A program made the position numbers and the translations under genes. The notes under the pieces were generated by a model, which worked only from the letters and a program-made list of their open reading frames with translations, was not told the DNA's origin and did not search any database. A stretch of 64,000 bases of DNA, from assembly GCA_024704765.1 (NCBI GenBank), contig JAKMXF010000315.1, positions 1-64,000 on the forward strand, read 5' to 3'. Below are positions 11,090-23,279 of this stretch, in pieces (position 1 is the stretch's first letter; each line of letters begins with the position of its first letter). This stretch comes from Oopsacas minuta (Eukaryota > Porifera > Hexactinellida > Lyssacinosida > Leucopsacidae).

Positions 11090-13540
11090 AAACAATCTCA
11101 CTAGTTGTTCAATATTAGCTGGAATGTTGGTCAGTGCTATCCTGAGATCGTTGTGAATCACAAGTCGATTTCAATCCTTAGTTTTGATTTTAGTGACAGC
11201 ACTGAAAGCTGTTTCCGCTAAGTAGGTTGTTGTAAACGGAAATATACAATCACTAATTGCTATTATGTAAGAATTGGAGGTAGTGTAGACCTTTCTCAAG
11301 CCAGAATTTTAAGAATCCCTCTTTATGATAAAATTGGCAACTATATTATTATGTATGTCAATCAATTCTTCTTTAGCTGTGCAGGGAAATATGAGCGATA
11401 TCATCGGTAGTAGCAGTAAGTGGGTCTACGACTACAAAGTTTAGTTTTTCCACCTCCTGAATTTCCCTGAAGCGCGGAGTGATTTCGGACACGAGATTTA
11501 CCATTTGAGAAACAAATTCTTTCACCAAGGGGATGATAATATCGGTCGGTCGGGAATCGGGAAACATCTGTATTACATCGCTGAATTTTTCGCACCAGAG
11601 TATATGACGCTTACAAAAGCCATTTATAACCTGATTGCAAGCAATAGCTGTAGTTTCAGGCCATCGCAATTTCATTTTGCTTGTTTGAAATGATCAAATA
11701 TGACCAGACGCAATATGAACTCATTTAATTCACAATATGTAACTAATTCACTGAGTATTTGGCTCAGGAATTCTCTCACTTTTTCGCGCAAATGGAAGTC
11801 TTCCAAGAACCGGTCCACGAGAGAGCACGTTACCTCTGTACAGGGTTGCCAATATTTATTTAGCCCAAAGCGTGATATTTTGTCCTTGTTTTTAGAAAAA
11901 GTGTGAATATCTAGTATAAAGCCTGAGAATGAGTTATGATACCTTCAAGCAGTAGATTTAGGGTCATATTTAGCCTCCAGCCCTAATTCTTTGCCACATA
12001 TCTATTTTTGTAAAAATACCCAATATTACTAAAAATCGAACATTTTTAACATGAAATAATTCTCTATTGATGCATCAGTGCATTCATATATTTATTATAT
12101 TACGTATATCAGTATCTGAAACTGCTCGAGCCGCAATCGAAATCATGTATCATATACGTAAATGATAAACATGTAAAGCTACATACAAAAACTGCTAATT
12201 TCTTTTTACTTATAATTATATACGTATACAGTGGACTTTAGTTGTTGTGGAAAACGGTTAGTTAGGAAATTTGATTATTTGATAAACTTTCTATCAAGAA
12301 TTTGAACTCAAGCAAAGTAGTAATGCAAAATCGGTTATTGGGGACAAAGCTAGGAACGAACCTGTCACTTATTTGGAGTAGACGGTATATGGTATTGTGT
12401 ATTCAAATATAAGAAAAAGGTTTCCAAAAATTATGGGACACTTTATATGTGGATAACATACTAGTGATATCTACCCGTGAGATCGTCAAGATTATTGGTA
12501 TTTTAGTTATGTTTTTGAAAAACAAATGAATTACTAGTAAGATTATTGCTAACCCAACACTGTTTTTATCGTGTTAACTTCACGATTGTAACATTAAATT
12601 TTTGATATCATTAAATAATAGAGATAATTCGAAAGATAAAGTGAGACTCGCTTCAGTCCTTCGAGACTTCACAACTAAGGGATAGCAATATATCTATATT
12701 GAAAATTTCCTAATTTTAAACAGCGTCAGTTTTGGGTGTAAGCGTGAGATTTACGTGTTAAGCATGAGAGTTGACAACCTTCCCTCTGTATGCAGAAGTA
12801 CAGTTTTATGTTTCTCATTCGAACAAAGTTGAGAGAAAGTCGCGAATTGAGAGATTTTGCTTTGAGAACATTAACTAGTTAATGCAAACGTTCATCACAT
12901 CATTAAGCTCTGTTGAGTATTCTTTCGCTGCTAGTGCTTGTCTATGGATGAAGCAATATATAATAGGGCAATGGAGGGAAAGAACCTTTAAACGGGTATT
13001 TAACTCAATGTTTTTCCCATCATTGCTGCAGCTCCGTGAGTTCAACATCATACGAAGTGTTCATAGTTAAATTGTGTCCTTTGAAAATACTATCCACAGC
13101 CTCAAAGATATCTGTACCTGTCGTTCTTGATGTAGATTTACTGAATAGATGCAGTTCATTTTGTAGATTGTTGTTTGAAATGTATCTCACAAATATTAGA
13201 AGAATATCTCGCTAGAAACATTTGTGGATTCATCAAGTTGTATTGTAAATTTGGGTTCCCGAATTTTATTTAGTAGTTTGTGGCAATTTTCCATGTCGTC
13301 TATTCTTCACTACACAGTCTCGGCTGACAGAGGAATGCTCTTGATTTTGCTTGCCAGCTAGTTCACAGCATAAAAGCGATGTAATTTGCATGCAAGATGG
13401 TTGTATAAACTCTCGATTATATGCGGCTATCTTAATTTCGCGATGTTAAGGCTTACTAATGGGATGCCTGTACCCTTTAATCACATCCTTGTTCTGTTTG
13501 GAAAATGCATCAGTGATGATTGGGGCCTCTTGGCAATTTA
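11090..13540 (-). pseudogene. hAT (ZBED/GTF2IRD2-like) transposase pseudogene
   Basis: Read on the minus strand with several frame changes, the order is: RIDDMENCHKLLNKIREPKF, IQLDESTNVS (catalytic-region LDEST motif), SRTTGTDIFEAVDSIFKGHNL, then a GAAAMMGK block, IHRQALAAKEYSTELNDVMN and NCTSAYREG. After a 294 bp insertion it continues with KYWQPCTEVTCSLVDRFLEDF and ends in TTTYLAETAFSAVTKIKTKD, then a stop codon, then NRLVIHNDLRIALTNIPANIEQL. The last block is the hAT C-terminal dimerisation domain. Blocks of this kind are shared by the ZBED5/GTF2IRD2-type hAT transposases. Multiple stops and frameshifts show it is dead. No terminal inverted repeats were located. Confidence 0.8.
12485..12778 (-). 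mobile_element. Repeat family R2 inserted in the hAT pseudogene
   Basis: Homology to hAT transposase stops at NCTSAYREG and resumes below 11950, with GTTGTCAACTCTCATGC beginning the interruption at about 12778 (minus strand). About 190 bp of it (GAGTCTCACTTT ... CTAACTAAAATA) matches the plus-strand sequence at 42420-42610, so this is a dispersed repeat. It has no coding capacity and its class is unknown. The lower boundary at 12485 marks only where similarity to the other copy ends. Confidence 0.5.
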
Positions 13541-15700
13541 TAATTCCCTCATACGCTAAAATAATCTAAATTCAGTGTACACAATACAAATGACTATATG
13601 GTATTAAATTCTAACTCAAAGTATATTGAGTCTTGAGCCAAAGTACTTGTCTTGATTCCTGATGACGTCTTAATTTCGCTAGTTTCATTGAACAAACGAC
13701 AAAATCTCTCCAAATCAAATTCATTTGGGCTTGTTCGGATCAACCCGTTATTCGGTGAATCCCAAACTAGGGTATTCATGACTGTATTTTCTTTCTTTAT
13801 CAGAGGATCTAATCCAGGTGCCTTCCTTTTTATAGTCATTTATTTTAGTTTATATCGTGTATATTTTACATATCAATATACAACGGATACATCATATAAG
13901 AAAACACTTTTTGGAATATATACTACATAAGAAGATATTTTCAATATACCTGAATCCATAATACTGTGATTTTAAACCATATATTCCCCAAAATATCCTA
14001 AATAGGATTAATTTTTCACCGACCCGACGGCATTCTTATATAGTTTAACCACTGTATACTATATTAATGTACTGGAGATGAGTTGTTTGTTATTTGTCAA
14101 ATTAGAATTGTTTTGATTCGTCAAGATTTTTAAGTATTCTGATGTAATTAGTATTAGATCTAGATTGTTATTCTTAATTTTACCGTGATTCCCGATCGAA
14201 AATAGGGCTTCGTTCTGAAACAAAGCTTTCAATTCCTAAATGTGAGGTGGTCGTATTACTATAATCTATTGATATTATTGTTTATGAGTACTCGAGTAAA
14301 ACATGTAATTAATACATGATATGAAAATTGTTGGGAACATGCCCAGTTGGGAATTATTTCACTACTGATTACCCCTGAGTACAGTCATGGTCTCCTTAAT
14401 CAGTTTGCGGACCCCGTGAATTCCTATAACATTGGCTGACTACTGTTCTAAATGATGGTAGATATTTCGTTTTAACTGCTAGTCAGGGGTAATCCCGTAG
14501 GCAGATTTCAAATTTCACATTTTCAAATCTCTCGCTTAATGATTAATCATATGATTATTTATATTTTCAACCCCTTGTTTGTACTTTTTTCAAATTGATC
14601 CTGAGAGTTCGTTTCGAAAGTTAGATATTCAGATTCATATCTATAGTAATCGAGGAAAAACACGATATTAGTAGGGTACTAATATTAGTGGGTATCAATA
14701 TGGTCAACACAACTTAGTATTGTATTTAACCTGATTTTTCTCAGATACGTGAGCCCAAAATCAGAATCAGTCGGAGTCTGGTGCTTTGCGGTATTACACA
14801 ATGGGTCAGGGGAAATTGGCCCCTGAAAAGAACAAACAAATTAACTTTAGCTGCACTACTTATCTGTCGGCTGGATTTTTTTCATTTTACCTAAGGATCT
14901 TCATTTTCTTTTATCACAGAGTCTTAACTGCCCTTCAAGCAATGAGGAACAATCGTTGTGTCTGAGGCAAATTTGAAATCATAATATAAACTCCAGAAAT
15001 CTCCGAATAAAAAATATGACTGCAAAATATAATTGTGGATAACATACAAAAAATGCAATTATCAACTTCACAGCATTGGGTTTCGAATATGTTTTAGTGG
15101 TTCGAAATCCATATAAGTTCTATAATTATTATTCTTAGTACATACGTAGTATGTTACAAGGATGATAGAAATGCTGTTAACAACATAAAATTGCTGATTC
15201 CATCCATATGCTATTTTCACAAACACTGAAACTATTGACATTTCACTGGTTATTACCATGGATTACTTCAATTTCATAAAGTTGGTAGGCAATTTTAATA
15301 TTATCGATAGTATCGAATTGGTACATTTTGGCTCGATTAAGAGTAATGAAGATAGATAAGAATCAACACAAATCATGTGATCCAACAATTTCCAGTTCAA
15401 ATGACGTAATCTGTTTTGAAAGGGCCACATGTGAAAGATTTCCCCATTTTCGAGCTCTGATAAACGATTAATAGTGTGTATTTCAGTATTAATATCTAGA
15501 GATCTTATGATGTGTATACATACAATATAACAATTTGTAATTATAAAGTTGTCACCTTATTGAGTATTAATAGCCGATTAAACCTATTAGATTTTATATA
15601 TGGCTTCGAACTTTTCTGGAATGTCATACCACCTTCATATCATATATTGTCAATCTATTTTCGGAATTTTTATGTGATAAGTATTGAATTATGTATATTA
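13541..15700. other. Non-coding stretch with a small inverted repeat at 14363-14500
   Basis: No gene was recognised. GATTACCCCTGA at about 14366 and TCAGGGGTAATC at about 14483 are perfect inverted copies with similar flanks (CAGT just inside each), suggesting a small MITE remnant of about 135 bp. Confidence 0.35.
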
Positions 15701-15714
15701 CTGTTACATTATTA

Positions 15715-16621
15715 CTTCAGTGAACCTGGAGGGACAAATTGCCAACTCTGCAATGCAACAAGAGATCAGTTGAAAGCTGTAGATCTAGTAAAATCTAGTT
15801 CTGCAGAAACCGAACCATTGATTACGCAAAAAAATCTTTCTAAATGTAGATCAAGAAGAGTACTCAAATTAAACTCTGAATTGAGGTTTGGCCTGACACA
15901 TCCACCAGCTCTGACAGGAATATCTTATCTGTGCCCCTCTTCATAGTTATTTTCGTGTCTTTCGCTGGCTTATGCTATTGATATATCATTTGGATGGAGG
16001 AAATAAGAACTGGCTGCCTTCACATCATCAAGAAGACTGGCTTTCAAATAGAATATCCTTCCAGTGATGGCAGTACCACTACCACTGGTAATATAACAAG
16101 AAAATGTTTTCTCAATGAAAAAGATTTAATTGCTTGTGCTACATCCACGATTGTTGAATAAGACCGACTTGCTCTTAGCACTATTCACACAAACCTCTCA
16201 GTAATATTGCGGGTATATAATTCTCATAAAGGAAAGACACTGATAAACTCTCCACCATTTGAATGGTACTTACGAGGAAATACTTTGTCGATTTCCTTGG
16301 GCTAACTTGACACCGTCTCTTCATAAATTACTGGCACATTCTTCAGAATTAATCACTGATTTTAATGACGGTTTCTGATTGAAGACTTTATCTGAAGAAT
16401 GCGTGGAATCCGTAAATAAACATGTAAGGAGATATAGAGAGAAACTTGTTCGTAAATGTTCTTTTGAAGACAATGTAAGTGACATTTTCGTTAGACTCTT
16501 GAGTCAGAGTGATACTATCCTTGTTCAATATCGCAAAATATCAGAGGTTCGAAAAGAAATACATCAACAATCTGAACAAGATATAATGGTGGAGACTTTA
16601 ATACTTAACTCAATCTCTTAA
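15715..16621 (+). pseudogene. Decayed member of an uncharacterised repetitive gene family
   Basis: Three blocks fit one protein family that I recall as uncharacterised multicopy ORFs of invertebrates. The first is CQLCNATRDQ with KLNSELRFGLTHPPAL (family: CPxCxAT, then FGLSPLHAxIR). The second is a GSTTTTGNITRKCFLNEK stretch (family: GxTNDGNTARRFF). The third is LSEECVESVNKHVRRYREK with KCSFEDNVSDIFVRLL (family: LSEExxEARNKxxRxxRE, then R.L..SDP). Stops lie between the blocks (after STIVE, after LSISLG), so the copy is broken. The function of the family is not known to me; a transposon origin is inference from copy number. The third block is an open frame of 80 codons from 16379. Confidence 0.5.
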
Positions 16622-16839
16622 TATAGTGTATCAAATTTATTATACTTTATTATATTTATTATATATCAACATATTAAAGTAATATAGTACATAATATACA
16701 TAATTCAATACTTATCACTTAAAATTACGAAAATTAAATTGACCATCTTTGGTATGAAGGTGGTATGGCGTCATTCCAGAAAAATTCGAAGTCATATATA
16801 ATTTATGATAAGTTTAATAGACTATTTTGGATCGCTAAC

Positions 16840-17240
16840 CCAGAAGTAAATAATACATTATGCAGAGCTAGCACACAACTAAACGGCTAATCCGCCAATT
16901 TTGCCATTTTGAGCTACTGTGGGGCATTGCCCTGGGAATTTGTTTGACCAGTGCGCTTTATCCCACTATCCTCCTGGTCGGCTACGCTCCACAAATCTTT
17001 AAGTCTAAAAATTTAATTGATAAAGCTATATTTGTTAGGATTCTGTGAAACTATTAAATGTTCTGAGTTTATTGTATATATTAATATTTATGTTTAATAA
17101 CTTAAGATGACTCTAATGTATGGCCGGCTGAGAATGCCACCCTGGGCGACCGTCCCTTTAGCCCACCCCTTGTTACGGCCCTTGCTTCATTATTCTTGGG
17201 CCCCCTTGGGTGTGTCAGCAGTCGCTCGCAATAATTTCTT
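16840..17240. repeat. GC-rich repeat-like segment upstream of UGGT
   Basis: Two GC-rich islands (16880-16995 and 17115-17230) stand out from the AT-rich surroundings. The second (GAGAATGCCACCCTGGGCGAC) resembles the GC-rich ends of dispersed elements in other invertebrates. It ends about 60 bp before the UGGT start codon, so it lies where a promoter or 5' leader is expected. No terminal repeats were found. Confidence 0.35.
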
Positions 17241-17296
17241 ATGGATCATTATGCTACCACCAATTTTAGCGCCTCTCTATTTTCTTAATGTTATAG

Positions 17297-20200
17297 ATGA
17301 TTTTTATCCAACATTATTTTCTTCAACTATTATTCCTATTTCTATTTATCTCTTTTCTTTCTCCCAAGACTGTTAATGTGTTTGTTCAAACTAGTTGGAA
17401 TTATCAATCACTCATCGCTGAGGTTGGTGAGTTTATAGGTGATGTAAATCCATCATACTATTGGGATTTTTTTCAATATATCTCGGAATGTAGCTCTTCA
17501 AATTCCACAGATAATGCTGATTTTAATTGTGCTTTGAAATATTGTTCTCAACAAATTGGGTTTGGCTACTCTCATCTTCTTGGTTTGGTGCAGAGTTTGC
17601 ATTATTATGCTCCGAGGATTCAAATGTACAGGCAAATTGCCGAAGAATATATTCCTCACAAGCTTAGTCTGAAAAGTCATTCTTGTCAGGCATTTGTTGT
17701 ACTTTGTGACACTATTTTTGTTTGTGATATTAATGAAATCATTACATATCTACCACAGAGTGCTGATACATGCATTTCAAATACCCTCAAAATTGGTCAT
17801 ACATCTGAGGAATCGCCTTATGTTTGTCAAAATATTTCAAATTCTGTCATTGCTGTTGTTTATGGTCCATTCGGTAGGCAACAGACTATTAATATTTTTG
17901 AAAAAATATTTTCCCTTTGCGAAATTGGCCTATTGGGAGGGTTCATTTATAGGCCTTGGTACTTATCTGGTAATGTTCAATACCCAATTCTATTATCTGG
18001 TTACGGTGTGGAATTAGCTATTAAAAGTACAGAATATCACACAGTTGATGATATCAGAGAAAATCATGGACATAAAATTGATCTTTCCCAAAATACTATC
18101 ATGTCTAATATTGAAGGACTAAATTTCGAATTACTAAGCTCAATACATAGAGAATTTAATGAAGAACTCCTTTCATTTCAAAATGATTTGATAGAAGCTG
18201 AAAATGATCTCCTTCCTCTTAAACAATGGCAAATATCAGACCTGGGACTTCAGCTTTGTCAATGGCTCATAACTAAATTCCCAAAAATGGGGTTAAACGC
18301 CTTAAATGGTTTAGTTAAATTTGTCCAATATTTTCCTGTCGAATCTAAGCATCTCTATTTTTTAGATGTAACGGATGAATTGCGTAAAGAGATTTTATTT
18401 AATCAGCGAATTTTGAATAATTTCGGTATTGAAAATGGTGTAAACATTTTATCTTTTAATGGGAAAATCTTTCAAAATGTTGACCCCTTTACTATGATTC
18501 CATTTCTAATAGATGAATTATCTATGCTTACAAAGTTTCAGACGTTGGGTGTGTCACCTGTTGATATTATTTCTCTAATTCAACTAGATTTTTCTAATGA
18601 AGAAATAGATTACGGCATTGATACTAGGCATAAATGTGTACATTATATCAATGATATTGAATCTGATATTGAATATTCATCTTGGACCAGTAGTATACAT
18701 GATTTACTAAGGCCAACATTCCCAGGTGTTATTAGACAAGTCCGCCGTAATTTATTCAACCTTATACTTTGTTTGGATCCTACAAAAATTGAATCTTATT
18801 ATTTATTAAAATCTGCAGAATATTTCTTGAGAAACCTTATTCCAGTTAGGATTGGATTAATCCTAATTCCAAATGACCAACTTGATTTTTACAAAAACGA
18901 TATCGCATTAAGTATTTCATGTTTTTATTCCTACTTGTCATTAAATAGATCAAATGAATACGCATTCGGATGGTTATTAGATATAAGCTCTTACATATAT
19001 TCCGCAAAAACTACCTTGTCTATTCACGAAATATCAGCTCACTTTCAATTGTACACAGGTGCCAATTATTCCAACCACACCGACTGTACTTATTCTAATA
19101 ACTTAGCACTAGACTTTTTTATTTCAAAAGGAATAAAACATTTCCAATCTATTTATCTGAATGGTATTCCATTAAAAATTAATTATGATAATCTTTCTAA
19201 ACGCGAATTCATTATGGAAGACATTGTTTCTTCTATAAAAGAACAGATATTTTCTCAAACTCGCATTCTCCAGAAAGATATCTATTTTAACAATCTATTA
19301 GAAGAAATGAATGTTTACGATTATATTATGTCGAAATCAAATATTGTGAGCAGGCTAAACTACAGAATATTATCTAGAAATTGGAGAAAGATTGATCTGT
19401 TTTGTTACAATAAAATGCAAAATTCATGGTTCGATGAGATGGCTACATTATCTCCTTGCGAAGTTAGCCAAATATTCGCTAAAAGTACTCCTTACGTATT
19501 AAATCCAATTTCAAAGTCCCAGGTAAAATCACTTTCACTTTGGCTTGTCGCTGACTTTTCGTCATTAAATGGACTAAAATTTTTGATTGATAGTTTAGAT
19601 ATGCTTATGAGTAGTAGTACTGTAAGAATTGGGCTGATTTTCAATGATCCTCCTTCTTTAGAGTTCAACTTGAATAAGATATTAATTTCACTATTATTTA
19701 CTCAGACTGAGGATACTTTGTTGTCTCTTCTTTTGGAATTCAGAAATATTACTAATATTTCTGATTTTACTTTGGAACAATCTCTACGACATTTCTCAAA
19801 GTATGAAAATTTCAATGAGGACAAGTATCTTGACTTTGCTCTATCACAAGTTCTTAATGTCGTTACTCTAAATTATTTCCTTTTTGCTTCTGAAATTCTT
19901 AAAGTTCCTACCAAGATGAGGGCAGTGATAGTCAATGGTCACATTCTAGAAACCCTATTGAGTAATGAATCTTTCGTTGTTGAAGATTTTCTTTTCCTAG
20001 AGAGATTCTCATACATCAACCATGGAAAGATTCTCCATTCAATTCTCAAAGAAATTGAGTTTAATCGAAATTTAACACAACAGAACCTGTTCCGTAATTT
20101 CACCATAGAAAGCACATTTAAAAGTGATATATTATTGTATTTAGCAACAATTGTGTTAAGCAAGCAAAAGACACATCGTATTCAATTTCCACATTATGAA

Positions 20201-21958
20201 TTAAGAAGCAAATATTCACTCATTAATATCCAACCCAGAATATCTAGTATGCACTATTCTAATTTGGACATTATTCTAGATCCCCTATCTAAAGAATCCC
20301 AGAGGTTATTGCCCATCTCATCTGAGTTATATAATACTTTTAATATACATTTACGTATTTGGTTGTGTCCTCCGGAACGCATAAGCGTATTACCAATTAA
20401 TAGATTTTATATATATGCGATTTCTTCGATGCCACATTTCGAAAAGAATGGATCCCTATCTCGGCAACATCCCCAAGTAACATTTACAGACCTACCTAAA
20501 TCACCACTTTTAAATCTAATTCTAGATATACCACATGTTTGGGTAGTAGAGCCTATTATATCGGATTATGACCTAGATAACCTACCTGAATCAAATAATA
20601 TTCTTGCAGTATTTTCACTTTCACATATATTGTTAGAAGGGAATTGCTTAGATCATTCTACTAAAGAACCTGTACCAGGACTTCAATTTAGCCTTGGAAC
20701 TATATATGAACCAGAAAAATTTGATAGTCTTGTAATGGAGAATCTTGGATACTTTCAACTAAAGTTTTTCCCTGGTTTATGGGGGCTGCATCTGAATGAT
20801 GATTCAAATCAACACTATTACATTTCGGAACAAGTGGGTGGCAATGTCCTTATTATGGGCGATACGATACTTTTGCATTGTGATAACTTTATGGGTGTTA
20901 ATTTACAAATTCTTGTAACCAAGCATAAATTCAACAAACACCCTATTTTAAATGATGAACGTGGACATGATGAATCTAATCTACATGATTCAACTTTAAA
21001 TAGCATATGGAAATCTATCACAAACTTATTACCAAGTGTGCAAACAACTAGTGATGTTAAGACATTTGGTTCACTAGAAGTTATCAATATCTTTAGCATA
21101 GCTTCTGGGCATCTATATGAAAGATTTCTACGTATTATGATCATTAGTGTCCTAAAACATACTAACAACCCAATCAAATTATGGATTCTTAAGCAATATT
21201 TGTCCCCAAATTTCAAAGAATATTTACCATATATGGCAAATCACTATAACTTTACATTTGAATTAGTGGATTATAAATGGCCAAAATGGTTACGAAGACA
21301 AGAAGAAAAACAGAGAGAAATTTGGGGTTACAAAATACTGTTTCTTGATGTTTTATTTCCAATGCATTTACAACGAATAATATATGTTGATGCTGACCAA
21401 ATAGTGAGATCTGATTTATTAGAATTGATACATTTAGATATTCAAGATTCACCATATGCATATACTCCTTTTTGTGATAGTAGGAAGGAAATGGATGGGT
21501 TTCGATTTTGGAAGCATGGTTACTGGCACAATCTCCTTGGTAAACGAAAATATCATATCTCTGCACTTTATGTTGTTGATTTAAAGCAATTTCGTAAACT
21601 TGGTGCTGGTGATAAATTAAGGGCTACTTATCAGGCTTTGTCTCAAGATCCGAATAGTTTGGCAAATTTAGATCAAGATTTACCAAATAGCATGATTGAT
21701 TCTGTTCCTATATTCTCATTACCTCAAGATTGGCTCTGGTGTGAAACTTGGTGTTCGGATGAGGACAAAGCCCGTGCAAAAACTATCGACATGTGTAATA
21801 ATCCATTAACGAAAGAACCCAAACTTGTCGCAGCTAAGAGAATTGCCAGCGAATGGAATGAATATGATAAGGAAGCTAGGGAAGTCATATCTAATTATAA
21901 ACCAAGTGTAGCTAATAGAGGAAACAATAATAACTCTAATAAGCATACAGAATTATAA
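17297..21958 (+). CDS. UGGT1: UDP-glucose:glycoprotein glucosyltransferase (UGGT), complete single-exon gene
   Basis: UGGT is the ER-lumen folding sensor that re-glucosylates N-glycans of misfolded glycoproteins so that they rebind calnexin/calreticulin. The 1553-residue protein is close to the usual length of about 1500-1600. The ATG at 17297 opens a hydrophobic signal peptide (roughly residues 1-27, FLQLLFLFLFISFLSP). The long AT-biased central part corresponds to the thioredoxin-like and beta-sandwich folding-sensor region. The GT24 catalytic domain starts near residue 1260 with INIFSIASGHLYERFLRIM and shows WILKQYLSP, the DxD metal-binding motif in YVDADQIVR (about residue 1365), FCDSRKEMDGFRFWK, YHISALYVVDLKQFR and LPQDWLWCETWC. 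The C-terminus HTEL fits the KDEL-type ER retrieval consensus. The gene has no intron, which is notable for a 4.7 kb animal gene. The sensor region is divergent but the catalytic domain leaves no doubt. UGGT1 and UGGT2 cannot be told apart. Confidence 0.96.
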   Translation: MIFIQHYFLQLLFLFLFISFLSPKTVNVFVQTSWNYQSLIAEVGEFIGDVNPSYYWDFFQYISECSSSNSTDNADFNCALKYCSQQIGFGYSHLLGLVQSLHYYAPRIQMYRQIAEEYIPHKLSLKSHSCQAFVVLCDTIFVCDINEIITYLPQSADTCISNTLKIGHTSEESPYVCQNISNSVIAVVYGPFGRQQTINIFEKIFSLCEIGLLGGFIYRPWYLSGNVQYPILLSGYGVELAIKSTEYHTVDDIRENHGHKIDLSQNTIMSNIEGLNFELLSSIHREFNEELLSFQNDLIEAENDLLPLKQWQISDLGLQLCQWLITKFPKMGLNALNGLVKFVQYFPVESKHLYFLDVTDELRKEILFNQRILNNFGIENGVNILSFNGKIFQNVDPFTMIPFLIDELSMLTKFQTLGVSPVDIISLIQLDFSNEEIDYGIDTRHKCVHYINDIESDIEYSSWTSSIHDLLRPTFPGVIRQVRRNLFNLILCLDPTKIESYYLLKSAEYFLRNLIPVRIGLILIPNDQLDFYKNDIALSISCFYSYLSLNRSNEYAFGWLLDISSYIYSAKTTLSIHEISAHFQLYTGANYSNHTDCTYSNNLALDFFISKGIKHFQSIYLNGIPLKINYDNLSKREFIMEDIVSSIKEQIFSQTRILQKDIYFNNLLEEMNVYDYIMSKSNIVSRLNYRILSRNWRKIDLFCYNKMQNSWFDEMATLSPCEVSQIFAKSTPYVLNPISKSQVKSLSLWLVADFSSLNGLKFLIDSLDMLMSSSTVRIGLIFNDPPSLEFNLNKILISLLFTQTEDTLLSLLLEFRNITNISDFTLEQSLRHFSKYENFNEDKYLDFALSQVLNVVTLNYFLFASEILKVPTKMRAVIVNGHILETLLSNESFVVEDFLFLERFSYINHGKILHSILKEIEFNRNLTQQNLFRNFTIESTFKSDILLYLATIVLSKQKTHRIQFPHYELRSKYSLINIQPRISSMHYSNLDIILDPLSKESQRLLPISSELYNTFNIHLRIWLCPPERISVLPINRFYIYAISSMPHFEKNGSLSRQHPQVTFTDLPKSPLLNLILDIPHVWVVEPIISDYDLDNLPESNNILAVFSLSHILLEGNCLDHSTKEPVPGLQFSLGTIYEPEKFDSLVMENLGYFQLKFFPGLWGLHLNDDSNQHYYISEQVGGNVLIMGDTILLHCDNFMGVNLQILVTKHKFNKHPILNDERGHDESNLHDSTLNSIWKSITNLLPSVQTTSDVKTFGSLEVINIFSIASGHLYERFLRIMIISVLKHTNNPIKLWILKQYLSPNFKEYLPYMANHYNFTFELVDYKWPKWLRRQEEKQREIWGYKILFLDVLFPMHLQRIIYVDADQIVRSDLLELIHLDIQDSPYAYTPFCDSRKEMDGFRFWKHGYWHNLLGKRKYHISALYVVDLKQFRKLGAGDKLRATYQALSQDPNSLANLDQDLPNSMIDSVPIFSLPQDWLWCETWCSDEDKARAKTIDMCNNPLTKEPKLVAAKRIASEWNEYDKEAREVISNYKPSVANRGNNNNSNKHTEL

Positions 21959-23279
21959 TCACATATTGCTTCATGATCAATGTATATTAGATTATCTATG
22001 AAAATTCCTTGATTAAAGATTTATGCATAGCCGACTAAGAATGAAGCCTTGACAGTTTCTTATGAATTTCTATGGATACGGAATAGGACTATAGATTACA
22101 GATACTTATTAGTTGTAAGTATATTTACACAGTAGAACATTACCAGATGGGGTGAACATCCAAAGTGGGGTTTGAAGTAGCTAATTGTATCAAAATGTAT
22201 GTAAAAATTCCAGATTGGCGTAAATGCCTTAGAACCTATCGATTTTGGACTTTTAGAAGGGACTCCCAAATATGAGCTTAGGAGACGGTCCAGTTGTTCA
22301 CTTTCATATGAACCAACTCTAGATCGATTGGGACAGTAAGGGCAAAGGCCGAACTGCCTTTGCCCTTTTTGAACTCCTGGGAGGGTCAGGATTTCATTTT
22401 CTGATAGGGAAGAGAGTTAATTCTCTGATAGAGAAATATTATTCATTTGGTCGATTGTGTTCTCAATTTTAATGAAAAAGAAGTCCATGTATAATTATAG
22501 CATAGCTTGTTTATGAATACTCTACTAACCAATTGAATTAAGGTTAATTGCGCCAAAATGTTTGGGGGTGGTATTTGATTGGGTAGGTTATGTATGGAAG
22601 TAACTTCGTATACAAATCAAACATTACCTAAATCAATAATATTGACATTGAACACTGCTTCTGTATTTCTGTTGAGTCGATCACTTGATGTAGTGTATGG
22701 TGTTTCAGCATTTTGAGAGTTTGTTTTTGTTTGATGTCACTCAAAAAAAGGTAAATAATACACGGTTATACATGGAAAATATTCAAAATTAACCATCTGT
22801 TGGTTCCATCATCTATTTTCCTCGAACTTTCTATAATGGACTCTAATTAATCAAGAAAATATGTGAAGTTTAGGTAGAGTAATGCGTTTTACATATGTTT
22901 AGAGTTTGTGAGGGTTTCTAATTTTCAAAGAACATGCATCAAATGTACGCATTTCGTATAAAAAATATTCAAAATAAAAATACACAGTTTTAACATTTCA
23001 TAAACTTTTTTTTACCTTTATCCATAATTGACTTACAAATATATTAATACCGGCATATTTTCGGCGAATTACGTGATTGACAACTCCGAACAGAAACTAT
23101 AGAAATCAATTACACATGAAATTGCATGTAACAAGGACACAACATGTGAGCATTCAAGATTCTTTAAAGCTACCGTTAAAATAGAGGCAGCATATGCATT
23201 CGTATTCTGGAACCATGCGTACAGTTCTCAAAATTAAGTAATAAGTCACTGGCAAGAATATAGTGCATGACCCTATAAG
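21959..23279. other. Non-coding stretch after UGGT, with a strong hairpin at 22338-22367
   Basis: No gene was recognised. A 12 bp perfect stem (AAGGGCAAAGGC with GCCTTTGCCCTT, 6 nt loop) is followed by a T run at 22366-22370. Confidence 0.4.
22338..22370 (+). other. Perfect 12-bp hairpin with trailing T run
   Basis: The arms are 22338-22349 and 22356-22367 with loop CGAACT, followed by TTTTT. It lies about 380 bp downstream of the UGGT stop. It could be the remnant of a palindromic element tip or an RNA hairpin; no family is recognised. Confidence 0.5.
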
